Assembly (NCBI GenBank): GCA_023935145.1
Contig: CM043698.1
Span: 145,622,125 to 145,686,124, forward strand
Length of the DNA stretch: 64,000 nt
DNA from: Bretschneidera sinensis
Taxonomy: Eukaryota; Streptophyta; Magnoliopsida; Brassicales; Akaniaceae
Direction of reading: 5' to 3'
Below, piece after piece: positions 11,905 to 23,739 of the stretch; within the stretch, counting starts at the first letter, position 1, and each line of letters opens with the position of its first letter. The position numbers were made by a program, and so were the translations under genes. The notes beneath the pieces are model-generated. The model saw nothing but the letters and a program-made list of their open reading frames with translations. It ran no database searches and was not told the origin of the DNA.

Positions 11905-13360
11905 TGTCTCTCCCACTCTCTCTTTACCTCTCTTTCACTAGACAATTTCTTCTATCTCAATCTTTGAAACACCACTAAGCTCCTAAGTACAACTTGTAAA
12001 ACTGAGCTAATTTATGGCTCTTTGTTTTTCTGTTATTGCTAACTATATACAAATGCTTATCAACCACAAAGATAACCCCTTTCTCCCTTCTCTCTCTCTC
12101 TCTGACTCTATCTTTAATCTTTACTATTCTTTTGTTTGTCCTCTAGTACACAGATTTGGTAATTGATGATCATCTTCACCACAGGGAGGTAAAAAAGAAG
12201 CAAAAGGATAAAAGATAGTGTATGTTTATTGTGTTTAACCATGTAAAAAAAAACAGTGGGGACAACTTTTATCTTCTCCTCTTTTTTTTTCTTGGAACAC
12301 AAACAGTGTGTGAGGCAAGGAAAAGTTGTCTGTGGTCTTTTTAGGGGTGAAAAGGACATTTTTACCCTTCATATATGTTTTGAATTTCAAGTTGAAGAAG
12401 GTTGCAGCAGTGTTGTTAGGTTTGGTTTGCTATCTCTGACCTTGTTTGGGGTGAAGAGGTCAAGCTTTTTCGCTCCCGTCAACAACCAAACTTTTGTTTG
12501 TCTGTGATTGCGTTATTGGGGTTTGGAATTGTTTTACAAAAAGGAGTAATATTATATTTCTAGAAGTTTGAAAAAAATTAATTTCGGAGTTTTTAAGACA
12601 AATTCAATTTATTAAGACAGTCTTTTTTTCAACAAATATGTGAAATAATAATATGAACAAACGATTAGAAAATTTAAAAAGGTTTCTAACAATAACTAAC
12701 ATGGTCAAATAAAATTGAAAATTTAAGTACTATTTCCTATAAATTTTATTAGATTATTACATTTCATTTTATTCATACTTTTATTGCAAAAATATATAAT
12801 AAAATGGTATGAAATTTTTTTTAAAAAAAGAAAGTAATTTTGTGTTGAAATTACATTTTGTAGAACAATATTAGTCGGAATTCTAGTGTTTATACGCATG
12901 AGTAAACTCACTAATATGCTCTTACGTCTATATATTTTTACTGGATATTTACATTGATAGTCGCGTAAAAAGTTTGTTGACGTCTCATAATTTTTTATAA
13001 AATTATATTCATTGATTTTATTAATTATTTAGAATTTTATTTATAATATTTTTTCTTTTCAAATAGGATATGAAATAGTTTCATCGAAGTCACATGACTT
13101 GTAAATTTGTGAGAGTGAAAAAATTGATATAATATTTATTTTTTAAAAAATAAAATTTTATTATGTAAGTGTTATTTGTATTATTAAAATAATACAAGTA
13201 TCATTGATCTTTCAAGTGTTGTTTATCATTTTGAATGGACAATGAAAGTGCACATAATGTTGTTCCTGTTATTAAAGTAAACAATTACATTGGTGGTATC
13301 AATGATTAATTTTTCAAATTATAAAACTATAACTTGTGATAGAATGAAGAATTCACTGTG
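11905..13360. other. Upstream/intergenic region of the RSS3-like gene
   Basis: Holds CT-rich stretches (11.88-12.12 kb) and then AT-rich spacer. Short open frames on both strands have no recognised family. Confidence 0.5.
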
Positions 13361-13361
13361 T

Positions 13362-13560
13362 TTTTGACAGTAGGGTAAAATTTTTGTAAAATTAATTTTT
13401 GTATTGGGATAGGAATTTGATTGGTAATTTTTAAAATTTTATTAATAATTTTTATACATATTCAATTAACGTTATTAATATAATTTTAAAAAATTATCAA
13501 TTAAGTTCCACTCTAACGCAAAATAGAGTTTCACACTCTATTGAAATAAAAATTTCTCGA
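13362..13560. mobile_element. MITE, family B (foldback), dispersed copy
   Basis: The left half has GGAATTTGATTGGTAATTTTT and the right half AAAAATTATCAATTAAGTTCC, which are inverted versions of each other around an AT-rich centre containing ATTCAATTAACGTTATTAATA. The same plan is seen in the units at 17.6-19.0 kb and at 43.0 kb. Confidence 0.55.
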
Positions 13561-15396
13561 CAAAAGGATATATGGTAAATTCCCGTATCTTTGTTTCTCA
13601 CTAAAAAAAATTAGTACTTTAGTTTGTCATTTAAGTATCGTTTTGCCTAACATTTCAACATTATTTAATTTTTATAAAAAATAAAAATTAAATCAATCAC
13701 TTAAAAACATCCTAACATAAATTTTAATAAATAAACTTTTTATCAATTTTTAATTTAACAGTTTTTTAAATAAATTTTTATTAATTTGACTTGTCTAATT
13801 TGATTTGCTATCAAGAAAGAATTTTGTGAGCAACTTTTTCACATCTCTTTTACCTTTTTGTGAGTTCAAAAGTAGCTTTTATCAAGCCTGTCCCATTAAT
13901 GCATTTTAACTAAAGTCTAAAGATGATCCAGTTTGATATTTTTCTTTTTTATAATTATGATCTATTTATCTCTTTTGAGAATCAACTTGAAAAGCTCATA
14001 AAAATACATGTGAAGCTATTATTGAGAAATCTTCATACAAGATTAATATTTAATTTATATTAACAAAATATTTTTAAAATAAATTAAAAATTATTTAATG
14101 TTTAACAAAATAATAATAAAAAAAAGTTTTAATTTCTTTTCATAAACCATGATAATAGTGTTTGACATAATTTATGCTAATAGAAATCAGAAAGCATTCA
14201 TAAACTCTCTTCAACGAAATCTTTTTCTATGCTAAATAAACATAATAATAATATCATACATGAAATTAGAACACATATAATTATATAAGTAAACCACATA
14301 TCTGGTTAAGTTATTGTTACAGCGAAAAATTGAATTACCTTATAACGGAAGCTTGATTAGGATTAGGTCTTTCTTTTTGTACTCTCACTCCACTAGTTGT
14401 CTCAAATGGATAGAAAACTGAATATTCTAACGTATTATAAGTCAAATAAAAGACTTAGTCTGTATATAAACGCATTACTAACCTTAATTACTGAATGAAC
14501 TCTCTCATTTACGAATCAATGTTGGATTAAAACCTACACAAACTATTGACCCACAATAATTAAATTATGATATGTATAAATTAAAACTATATAATCACTT
14601 ATTATCAACATATGAACAATCATACTTTTATTATTAGATTAAATTCGTTGGCTAAATTTTATAAAATTAAAATCATTATTAAAATAAATTACAACATTTT
14701 TCTCAAAAGAAAAATTTCCCTCTTTTTCTTCATCTACAAACTTACCCGACACCTCCAATTAATATATTAAATAAATTAAACTAAATAAAAAAATTCGGGT
14801 TGGCACAGAATCTTTACTGGTCAAAAGTGATGGAGGGATTCTGAGGATTAGAGTTGGGATTAATATTTTAAGAGTAAAATATGATTATGATATTTGTTGT
14901 GTCAGTTTGTAAGGACAAAATCTTAGGGTAATCAATGTAATTTCGTACGGACGTAGTTAAAAGGGACTACCCATCCGGTCACTCCTTTCCGTCTGTTAAT
15001 TGCTTGGGCTACCTTCGTAGCTAAGGCATTTGGAAAAACCAAAAACACCCTCTAATTCATGGATTGGTTTTTTATTACATCAAATAAATTATGATAAAAT
15101 TATTTTTGAAACAATTTTTGATAAAACAATTATAAAGTCGGAAGTTGTTTAATGTTTAATGAAACAAATGTCAAATTGGGTTTTCACTTTAATTCATTTT
15201 TTTTTAAAATAAGTTCATTTAATTTCTTCTTCTTTTAATAAAATAGATTGGAAAAAGTTTAATCCAAAAAATCTAAGCATATTTTCAATATTAGGCCAAA
15301 ATAAGGATAATGTTGTCTTTTCACAAGGAGTGCCCAAATAACTTGATAAAATGGGTAAAGCAAGTTATCATTATAATATTAGTGTTAAACAGATGA
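13561..15396. other. Intergenic, strongly AT-rich, no gene seen
   Basis: No recognisable coding frame or RNA gene. A less AT-rich patch at 14.94-15.02 kb has no family I can name. Confidence 0.5.
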
Positions 15397-15800
15397 TTAC
15401 TCCATCACACACAAAGGTGACAGAAAGAGGAAAGAAAGCAGAGAATATAAGGGGCGAGGGGGTGAGATTAAGGAGTCACGTGCGCGCACGTGCCATTGGC
15501 AGTGAGTCGGTGCATCGTTTCTCATAAAGAAAGTGAAGCGCACGAATTGCGGGGCACTGCGCCCCTTACCTGCGACATCCTTTACTTCCACCTCCATGCG
15601 ATATAAGTCCACGCGCAGCAATATGTTGAGCAGTGGGCCCCTTAGAACGTGCTCAATTGGTGCGTGGAAGAGAGTGGCGTGTGGGATTGGTGATTGCTGA
15701 AAATGACAAATGTATGCATCAGTCGAAAATCCTTTGCCTCCGCATTGACCGCCCCAGGCCACGCTCTAAACCCACGACCGTATCTTTTGTGGGACCTACT
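15397..15800 (-). promoter_or_regulatory. GC-richer promoter-like island with double G-box palindrome
   Basis: In an otherwise AT-rich 8-kb spacer this island carries several promoter-type elements on the minus strand in natural order: an ACGTGG-containing segment, CCAATTG, GCCAATGG, the 16-bp perfect palindrome CACGTGCGCGCACGTG at 15477-15492 (two overlapping G-boxes), a TATA-like CCTTATATTC at about 15445-15455, and a CT-rich initiator-like stretch. The first downstream ATG is followed at once by a stop (ATGGAGTAA), so no gene is seen. A 121-codon open frame across the island has no recognised family and is probably chance. Function is inference. Confidence 0.4.
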
Positions 15801-15885
15801 TTCAAATCCCTAATTAAAAATTAAAATAAAGTAAAAACAGCTAGAATTGAAGAAACAAGAGAAAATTCTTTTTTTTTATAAAAAA

Positions 15886-15933
15886 AACTTAACCCTAAAC
15901 ATTGATTTTTTTTGGTTATAAACCCTAAACATG
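15886..15933 (+). repeat. Direct repeat containing two telo-box motifs
   Basis: AACCCTAAACAT occurs twice about 35 bp apart, each with a T-rich spacer. The telo-box AAACCCTAA is a known plant promoter element; two chance copies cannot be excluded. Confidence 0.35.
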
Positions 15934-17590
15934 GACTTAATTTTTTAAACTTTTGAATGTGACCGAAGGTGAGTCAATACATTGCATCAAAAAGACTTAG
16001 GAATTCATTTTATATAATTCCCCAATAAAATAATAAATTGTTGGTAGAATATTTATTTATGTAAAATAAAATAAATCTTAATTTTATGAAAAAATTAATA
16101 AATAATTATTAATCAAAGTATATTTATTCCTCGAATGTTTTTGCAACACATTAAATACGACCATTTTGATTGGAAGAAAACAAATTTGACAATATTAATT
16201 ATACATTTTTGTACCAGAGTACTGCTTCTGTTTTGGATTCGGTTGTCTTCGCTTGAAGATAAAAAAAAAAAGATAATTGCATTAGAGGTATCTGAACTAT
16301 TAGTGTGCATTACTTAAGTTGAAATTTATAAAGTTAGAGTAAGATATCTCTAAACTTTTAATTAATTACAATGTAACATTTTTCAACCATTACTTATCAA
16401 GGAAATTGAATTAAAACTTAACAAGACAAGAATTTTGATGTATATATATAAATATAAATGTAATATACCATGAAAAAAAATTTAAAAAAATTAAGCATTG
16501 TTATTCTTTTTTATTATTAAAAATAAAACAACACAAAAATAGCTCGTAAAGTGAAAAGTTCTATAAAAAAAAATTTAATTTGCTAAATGCTTTCCAAATG
16601 ATTTTTATAATTTATTAAAATCATGTGTTTGATGTATTGGACCATCTCAAAGGTATAAGAGGTATTAAATTGATAAGGACGATCATTGCAACTAATTGAA
16701 AATGTAATTTTTTTTATTATGTTAAATTTACTGTTTAAAAATTTAAATGCTAGGTATTCATAATTTAAAGATGATTGATGTAATTTTACATTTGGGGAAC
16801 TAATTTGGGTATTTGGTCTACCTTGCTACCTAACTAAATGTTCTTTACATGAGCTCTTTATTCATTTTTTTTCCAACAAAAATAATTGATTTAATTGTAA
16901 AATTTTTGATTTGATTTCAACCAAATTATGATAAAAAAATTATTGAAAATTTTGATATATTTACTAATTTGTTATGTCATATGTTTAAGATTATCGAAAA
17001 AGTTAATATATTTGATATCTGATGTGACAAATTAACAAATATATTAAGTTTTTCAATAATCTATTGATCGAAATTTAATCAAAATCCGTCCAAGAGATTA
17101 AATTACCCCAAATTAACAAAGCCAATCATTAAATTGTCAATTTAAAAACCTAAAAAAAAAACAAATTATTGCTTAACCATAAACTTCGGGAGCGAGACAG
17201 CTTGTGAAGCACAAGATAAAACTAGGGGCCACAAGTCCAATTCAAAACTAGAGGAAGCACGATCCGATCCAAAAACAAAGTATAATGTTTGGCAACAGAC
17301 ATGACGGTGTGATTGGAGTTTTATCCAACTGGGAAACTCTTGACTAAGACTCGCCCTCACTGTTTTCCAACATTCCTTGGTATTTTCCACTTCTATGAGG
17401 ATCCTTAGAAAGTCTCTTCTCTTCTGATAGGAGTTAGGAAATCTCATAAAAAAATGAAAATTTGTTCCTTCTATAATTTAAATGGCACAGCATTTTACAG
17501 TTCTGAATTACTGTTGACCACCAAAGATCTACCAACGAGCTTGGAGTAGGTCTCCAAAACAACAGTGTAAAAGAAAATTTTGACTCTTCA
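15934..17590. other. Intergenic, AT-rich, no gene recognised
   Basis: A minus-strand frame of 93 codons at 17166-17447 is less AT-rich than its surroundings but matches no family I know; it could be a gene or transposon relic. The rest is plain AT-rich spacer. Confidence 0.45.
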
Positions 17591-17597
17591 ATGATAA

Positions 17598-18962
17598 TAT
17601 ATCAACTTCCCAACTAAAACATGCAGTTTTTTCAAACAAAATACCAGTAATTATATTGGTACTATCAAATCGAACCACTAAAATCGGAGAGATTTTTACC
17701 TGTATTCAATGTAAAACTCATTTTTGTATAATGATGGAAACTTGATCGGTAATTTTTTGAAATTTCGTTAATAAGGTTAATTGAGTATGTAGTAACGTTG
17801 CTAGTGAAGTTTTCAAAAATTACCAATCAAGTTTCTATCTCAATGCAAATATGACTCTAAAACGATAACAGCCATGTTTGGATCCCACTTTAACCCGGCC
17901 AATATATCAACTTCCCAACTAAAACATGCAGTTTTTTCAAACAAAATACTAGTAATAATATTGGTACCATCAATATTGGAGAGATTCTTACTTGCATCGG
18001 GTGCAAAACTCATTTTTGCATTAGGGTGAAAACTTGATCAGTAATTTTTTTAAACTTCACTGGTAAGGCTATGTAAGGACCCCATCCCGCTTAGGTACAA
18101 TATTGTCCACTTTGGCACCCCGTTAGCCCGAGCCCCATGCCTCACGGTTTTGCTCCTTAATGGGTACGACGCGTTTTGGGGAGATTGGGCATGAGCTGAC
18201 AGGGTCTCTCCTGAAACAAAACAGTGAGGCATGGGGCTCGGGCTGACGGGGTGCCAAAGCGGACAATATTGTATCTGTGCGGGATGGGATCCTTACATTG
18301 TGGTATCATAGTTGACTCTCGAAAGCCTAGTGGAGTTGCTTGGTGGGATCACACAGCGAGGACGTTGTGCTCTGAGGGAGGAGACATGTGATGTCTTGGT
18401 ATCCTACATCGGTTAGGGAGGGATTTTTGGGGCTCTTTATAATTGATTTTCATCCTTAATGGGTACGATGCATTTTGAGGAGATTGGGCCTGGGTTGACA
18501 GGGTCTCTCTAGGAACAAAACTGTGAGGCATAGAGGCTTGGGTTAACGGGGTGCCAAAGCGGACAATATTGTGTCTGTGCAAGATGGAGTCTTTACATGC
18601 TAGTTGAGTATGTACTGACATTACTAGTAAAGTTTCCAAAAATTATAAATCAAGTTTCCACTCAATGTAAATATGACTCTAAAATGATATATCAACTAAA
18701 ATATACCGTTTTTTCAAACAAAATGCCAATAATAAATTAATAATATTAATACCATCAAATCCAACCACCAAAATCGAAGAGATTCTTATTTGTATACGGT
18801 GTAAAACTCGTTTTTGTATCGAGATGAAAATTTGATTGAAATTTTTTTGAAACTTCACTGGTAAAGTTAGTTGAGTATGTAAAGATGTTATAAATGAAGT
18901 TTCCAAAATTATCAATCAAGTTTTCACCTCGATTTTACACTCGGTGCAAATAAGAATTTATC
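17598..18962 (+). repeat. Three tandem copies of a ~300-bp unit (each containing MITE family B)
   Basis: The units begin with TATATCAACT at 17598, 17903 and 18688. Each continues through a poly-T stretch (CAGTTTTTTCAAACAAAAT or a close variant), a block CCACCAAAATCG/AGAGATT, GTAAAACTCATTTTTGTAT, and then the foldback pair AAACTTGATCGGTAATTTTT / AAAAATTACCAATCAAGTTT. The middle copy is split by the TRIM element at 18072-18597. A further partial piece follows near 19040-19130. Confidence 0.75.
18072..18597 (+). mobile_element. TRIM-type LTR retroelement (~526 bp) with foldback 5' LTR
   Basis: Starts TGTAAGGA and ends CTTTACA (TG...CA). The left copy (18072-18297) and right copy (18387-18597) share their 3' part, including CCTTAATGGGTACGA and GCCAAAGCGGACAATATTGT. 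Right after the left copy comes TGGTATCATAG at 18301, close to the tRNA-iMet primer site TGGTATCAGAGC. Just before the right copy is a polypurine tract, GAGGGAGGAGA (18374-18384). The flanks GGCTA and TGCTA form an imperfect 5-bp target duplication, and the flanking sequence closes to an uninterrupted family-B unit when the element is removed. There is no coding capacity; the internal part is only about 90 bp, which fits a TRIM. Confidence 0.75.
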
Positions 18963-19151
18963 CCAAAATCGACACCCAAGAGTTTTTTTTTAGTAAAAAC
19001 TTGCCCCGGATGCAAATTTGAGATATAACTTACTATTTTTATTTTTATAAAAGAGATTTTTATTGTACCGGAGTAAAAATTTGATCAGTAATTTTTAAGA
19101 ACTTCATTAATAACATTAATTAATGTGATTCCGTCTGTTTTTTACAAAAGT

Positions 19152-19159
19152 TTTGAAAA

Positions 19160-19197
<38 letters not shown>
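19152..19197. repeat. (TA)n microsatellite
   Basis: About 40 bp of uninterrupted TA dinucleotides. Confidence 0.85.
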
Positions 19198-19200
<3 letters not shown>

Positions 19201-20394
19201 CTTTATCATGGCATGATCGTAGGCGTTTGTCTCCTTGACAAATAAAATCAATCAAGTAGGCAATTTTCATCCAAAAACCATTTGATATTAGATACTGGTC
19301 AAAATAATACGATAAGGTTTCTCACATGTTTTTAGCATTCTAATTCAAAGTTTCTTCTTAATTTCCAGGTTTCCATTAAGAACCAGACTGGAAGCAGAAG
19401 GTTTCCATCAGTGGAATTCAACCAATCAAATGTAATAGTGTTTTTTGATCAAAACCCCAAAAGGTGTTTCTTGCTGTTTTGCCAAATACCAGAGAACAGT
19501 TGATGAATACAGTATGCTCTGTTGAATTTAAGAAATTGGTAGTGGCGTGAAGGATTTAGATAACTTGTGAACTCTGTCACTTTTTAGCTTAGTAACATGT
19601 CACGTGAATTTTCACTCGTGCATATTATATTATCATAATCAAATTTATCAAAATTTGAATATTTCATGATTTTTTCTATTCATCGTCAAAATAACACTAA
19701 TCTTTTTATAAATATTCATCGGATAAAATCTCGTCGGATAAAATCCGTCTATACACACTCATATGAGAACCTTTTTGTTGGAGGTCGGTGTTTTGAGAGT
19801 ACCATCATTCTTACATTACGTGATACCAAGAATTGGGTAAATTGTTCAATGTGACAAACCATTGAAATTTATCATCAATAAGACAACCACCGCTGGCCAA
19901 TTCCATGACTATACTAATTGTAATTTCTGCATGTGATTTGCAAAATTCTCACTTTCAAACATTCGGGTCCCATCAAATTTGTCGAGTATTGACACGTGTT
20001 TCGACGATGCGTTTCATATTTTTCTTTAAGGGTGTCCAATATTTTTCATATGATTAAGTATAGTTATCTTCTCATTTCCTTTGTTTATCAGCCTCTTCAA
20101 TTCTGTGGGTTTTTCAATTGTTACTGTGTAATAAGTATTTTTCATGAATTAATTGATAGGCAATTCGCCTTTTCAATTGTCAATGTATAATGGGTTTTTC
20201 AATGTTGATATTCGAATTACTAAAACGTTTATATTTCGAAAATCGTTTGTAAGTAATTTGTGGACAATTCACTGATAATTTACTAGTGAACCTTTCAAGA
20301 TCAAATTGTACGTTTGAATATCAATGTTATTGTTTAATTGATTTTTTTAATGCAATAAAAAAATAAATAGTATTATTGACACGATATAAATAAG
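19198..20394. other. Intergenic, no gene recognised
   Basis: AT-rich spacer. The short plus-strand frames at 19.67 and 20.0 kb have no recognised family. Confidence 0.45.
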
Positions 20395-20960
20395 CCACGA
20401 AAATTGTAGGGATGTTTATTAAATAATTAAGACCGATTTACAAATCATTTCGAACTGATTTGATTAATTGATTAAATCAGTTAATTAACTAAGATCTATT
20501 GGTTAATCGATCGGTTAACGGTTAATTTTTTTAACTATTTAACTGATTAAAAAATTAATAATATGTTAAATATAGATATAATATATAAAAAAATATAATT
20601 AAATAAAAACTCTTAATTATAAATTAAATATATAATATATAATAAATTAAAAAAAATTTATTATGTAAACAATATTGATTAAACGATCGTATCGATCGAA
20701 ATTAATTTAATTGATTAATATCAAAATACTTAAATTAATTCGATCGAAACAGTTAAAAAATCGATTATAATTTTTATTGATCAATCCAACCGTTACCTAT
20801 AACGTAAAAAAACAAAAGAAAAAAAACTCATGATTGTATCGATCAAATTTAATTTGATTAATTAATATTAAAATATTTAAATTAATTTAATAAAAAAAAA
20901 TTTAAAAACCGATTAAAATTTTTAGCAGATAAAACCGACAATTGCCTAAAAAGAAAAAAA
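20395..20960. repeat. AT-rich degenerate repeat with two related ~150-bp blocks
   Basis: The blocks at about 20685-20825 and 20835-20950 both follow the order GTATCGATC, TTAATTTAATTGATTAAT-like, AAATACTTAAATTAATT-like, AAAACCGATT-like, then a purine-rich tail. Earlier parts (20.45-20.57 kb) carry GGTTAATCGATCGGTTAA-type palindromic pieces. Probably transposon-derived. Confidence 0.4.
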
Positions 20961-21309
20961 AAACAAAAAGAGAAAAAAAAACTAATGATCACGTGTTGTA
21001 CTGTTAACATATTGCGGAGACACGGAGGTTGAGAGTTCTACGCGTGTCTAGACAAAAAGGATCATCCATTAAAAGGTCACAAAAGCTTTCCTATACCAAA
21101 TTTTTTTTTTAAGGCACTGCTTTGCTTAATAAAAGGCTTATGAGCAGCCCAATGTCATCAGGCTTAACTAAAAAAGAAAAAGAAAAAAAAACTTTGAAGC
21201 TGGCCCGCCTTATCTCCGTTAGTTCATGAAGTAAACGACCGTTAACTTTTTTCAGTAAATTATCATTTTAATTTTATCTTATCTTCCATTTTTATTTAAA
21301 TTAGAGTGA

Positions 21310-21635
21310 AATGGTAATTGAGAAGATAACTAAGAACTACAAAGGTTGGCATGAAAAACTCCTTCCGCCTTATGAGGATATCAGACTTCTTTTTAATCCC
21401 CAACCAGCGCTACACCATATGCTCTAGTTTATGGCATGGAAGTCGTTCTACCCGTTGAAATTGAAATCTAGTCATTATGAGTTGCTTTAGAGAGCAAAAT
21501 TATCGAGAAAGAATGGTTGCAAGCACGATATGAAGAATTGGGTACTTTTAGATGAGAAGCGGATAAAAGCCTTACACCATGTTCAAGGTTACCAAATAAG
21601 GATTGCTAGAGCCTATAACAAAAATAGGTTTGGCT
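21310..21635 (+). pseudogene. Degenerate Ty3/gypsy polyprotein remnant (integrase C-terminal part)
   Basis: Plus-strand pieces in different frames read NYKGWHEKLLP, YALVYGMEVVLPVEIEI, KEWLQARYEELG and DEKRIKALHHVQGYQ, then IRIARAYN. These are the end of the integrase core and the following segment of plant gypsy retrotransposons. The copy is broken by an in-frame stop after VEIEI and a frameshift after YEELG. No LTRs or other polyprotein domains are nearby, so it is an isolated fragment. Confidence 0.7.
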
Positions 21636-22099
21636 CAATTTAGCTTTGAGTTTTAAAAAAGTGTCAATTTAACTTTTAAGTTTTACTTTTCACGTCAATT
21701 AGATCTTTCGTCTAATTGGATCATCATGAGACACATAAAGTATGTCAAACCATCCAATCAAAGACAAATTGATCTGAAAAAAAAAATAGAGACAAATTGA
21801 CCTGAAAAATAAAGATGTTGAAAAACGAAGATATTTTTCATAAACTAAATCGAATTCCCACCGTATTTTTTATTTATAAAAATACGAAGCAAGGTGAAAA
21901 CGAAAAAGTTTGATTTGTTTTGTATAAGATAAATCTATATTTATTTATACTATATCAAAATATCAAAAAATAAGTGTAATGAAAATAGGATTACAATCCA
22001 TAAATCTTTATCGTAAAACGAGAGACATGTATCACAACAAAGAAAGCAAGTTATAAATTATGTTTCGGTAGAACATGTATTTGTATTACTACAAATCCT
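21636..22099. other. Intergenic, no gene recognised
   Basis: AT-rich spacer between the gypsy remnant and the plastid insert; the plastid insert may extend somewhat to the left into this stretch. Confidence 0.4.
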
Positions 22100-22357
22100 T
22101 TTTGTAGTAACGAATCTTGTATGTATTCATAAGAAAAAGAATTTGTCAATTTTTCGGGGTCTTATTTAAAAGGGTGTGGAAACACATAAGAACTCTTGAA
22201 TAGAAATGGAAAAAAGATGTAACTCCAGTTCCTTCAAAAATAGGAAGATCCTTAGTGCAAGAAGAAAAGTTTCTTGACCCTTTGCCTTACTTAGGATTAG
22301 TCGGTTCTATTTCTTGATGGGGGAAGGGATATAACTCAGCGGCAGTGTCACCTTGAC
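22100..22357 (+). other. Nuclear plastid DNA insert (NUPT) from the rps12-trnV-GAC interval
   Basis: The stretch ending in GGGGAAGGGATATAACTCAGCGG reads like the plastid inverted-repeat region upstream of and into trnV-GAC. The preceding sequence (GTGGAAACACATAAGAACTC, GATGTAACTCCAGTTCCTTC, TTAGGATTAGTCGGTTCTAT) is also plastid-like from memory. Similarity stops abruptly after CACCTTGAC. The left boundary is approximate. Confidence 0.7.
22325..22357 (+). pseudogene. Truncated plastid-derived trnV-GAC
   Basis: Matches the 5' half of plastid trnV-GAC: acceptor 5' strand, D-arm and anticodon loop start, ending at the GAC anticodon. A 2-base loss in the D-arm/stem region (GGCAGTGTC where plastid DNA has GGTAGAGTGTC) and the missing 3' half make it non-functional. 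Confidence 0.65.
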
Positions 22358-23739
22358 ATACCTTTCACATGCTTCTTGAATAACTAATTGGCAAATTGAC
22401 AGTATCTCAAAACTTAAGGTAAAATTGACCCAATCGTGAAATTTCGAGAATAAATTTATTTTTTCGCCTAGATAATAATACGGCTTGATTTGATAATTTG
22501 CATATATCATGGACAATGTTTGGGGGCTTGAAATCAATTTTAAGTTGAATTTTTAAAAATCTAATAAAAAAATTAAATCATCTATTAAATGATATTTTAA
22601 TTGTTATTTGATGAATTTAATACAATTTAATTTAATTTAACTAAGTTTTAGATAAAATTTAAAAAATAAACCCTAACATAAATTTGACAGTAGGTTAACC
22701 TACACATCACTATGGAATTAATTATTGGAATTAAGACTATTTCAATAAAAGAAACAAAATTACTTGCAAATTTGATGGTTTATATAATTAAGTGATATTA
22801 GCACTTCAAAAATGGTTATCGATGTTCCTATTTTTCTCACAATAATACCTTCATTGAAGTTAGATGTTTGAATTTTGAAAATACAAAATATTAGTACTAC
22901 CATATATGTTGTTCACTAGTTTTAATAATACAAAACCTAATTTTAAGAATAAATTTAAGAGAGTCCAATAAACAAAGACTCAAATGCATAATGTTGAGCA
23001 TCAATTTAAACCTAAAAGTTTAAGTTAATAGATTTTCATTCTATCATTATACATGTATCTTATTTATCCACTTTATTTTTCATATGATACATGCTTACAT
23101 ATGAATTTCAATAAATTTTTAGCTTCCTCTTTTAGTTGGTTTTATCATAACAAGCATCGCAAAGTCATACTATCAATTGTGATACCATTTGTTAAGTAAT
23201 CATAATTCAAGTTAATAAGAAATTTAGACTTAGAGAATGTAAAAACCTTAAATATATGATATTGAATACCATTGAACCGAACAGATTTAAACCAATAAAA
23301 TACATCATATATGAACCTCAACAATATCCAATTGTATTTATTTTTATAAAACATTTGATTTTCCCTCCTTCAAGTTAATTTGTTTTAACGAAATAAAATA
23401 TAAACGGTTTGTCAAACGTGGTAAGCTCTTGGCTAATATACGTAGGAGATGCTTGGAAATTAATTAAAAAATATTTAAATTAATAAATTAAATTTTTTTT
23501 TAAACATATAAAATTTACCACATTTTAATCAGTTTTCAAACATCGTTGTATAGAGATGTTAACTCTCAAAAGATATTAACTTTTCAAATGAGACCTAAAA
23601 ATACGGCGCGTTTCAATCAAAACCGGGTTGCTCGTGAACCGAGACAATAAACCGGGTCGAGACCAGAAATCAATATATTTCCAATAAAACAATAGTTATA
23701 AAGAAGAAAAAAAAATAAAAACAGAGAAACTCCTTTAAC
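22358..23739. other. Intergenic, upstream of the MAP4K-like gene
   Basis: AT-rich spacer with no recognised coding frame. The last 100 bp become CT/GA-rich and probably include the promoter and transcription start of the kinase gene. Confidence 0.45.

Noticed and set aside
15397..15762. 121-codon minus-strand open frame in the GC-richer island
   Set aside because: No family recognised. The segment is better explained as promoter-like DNA; open frames are expected in GC-richer stretches.
17166..17447. 93-codon minus-strand frame
   Set aside because: No recognised family, no promoter or splice context; kept only as a note in the spacer entry.
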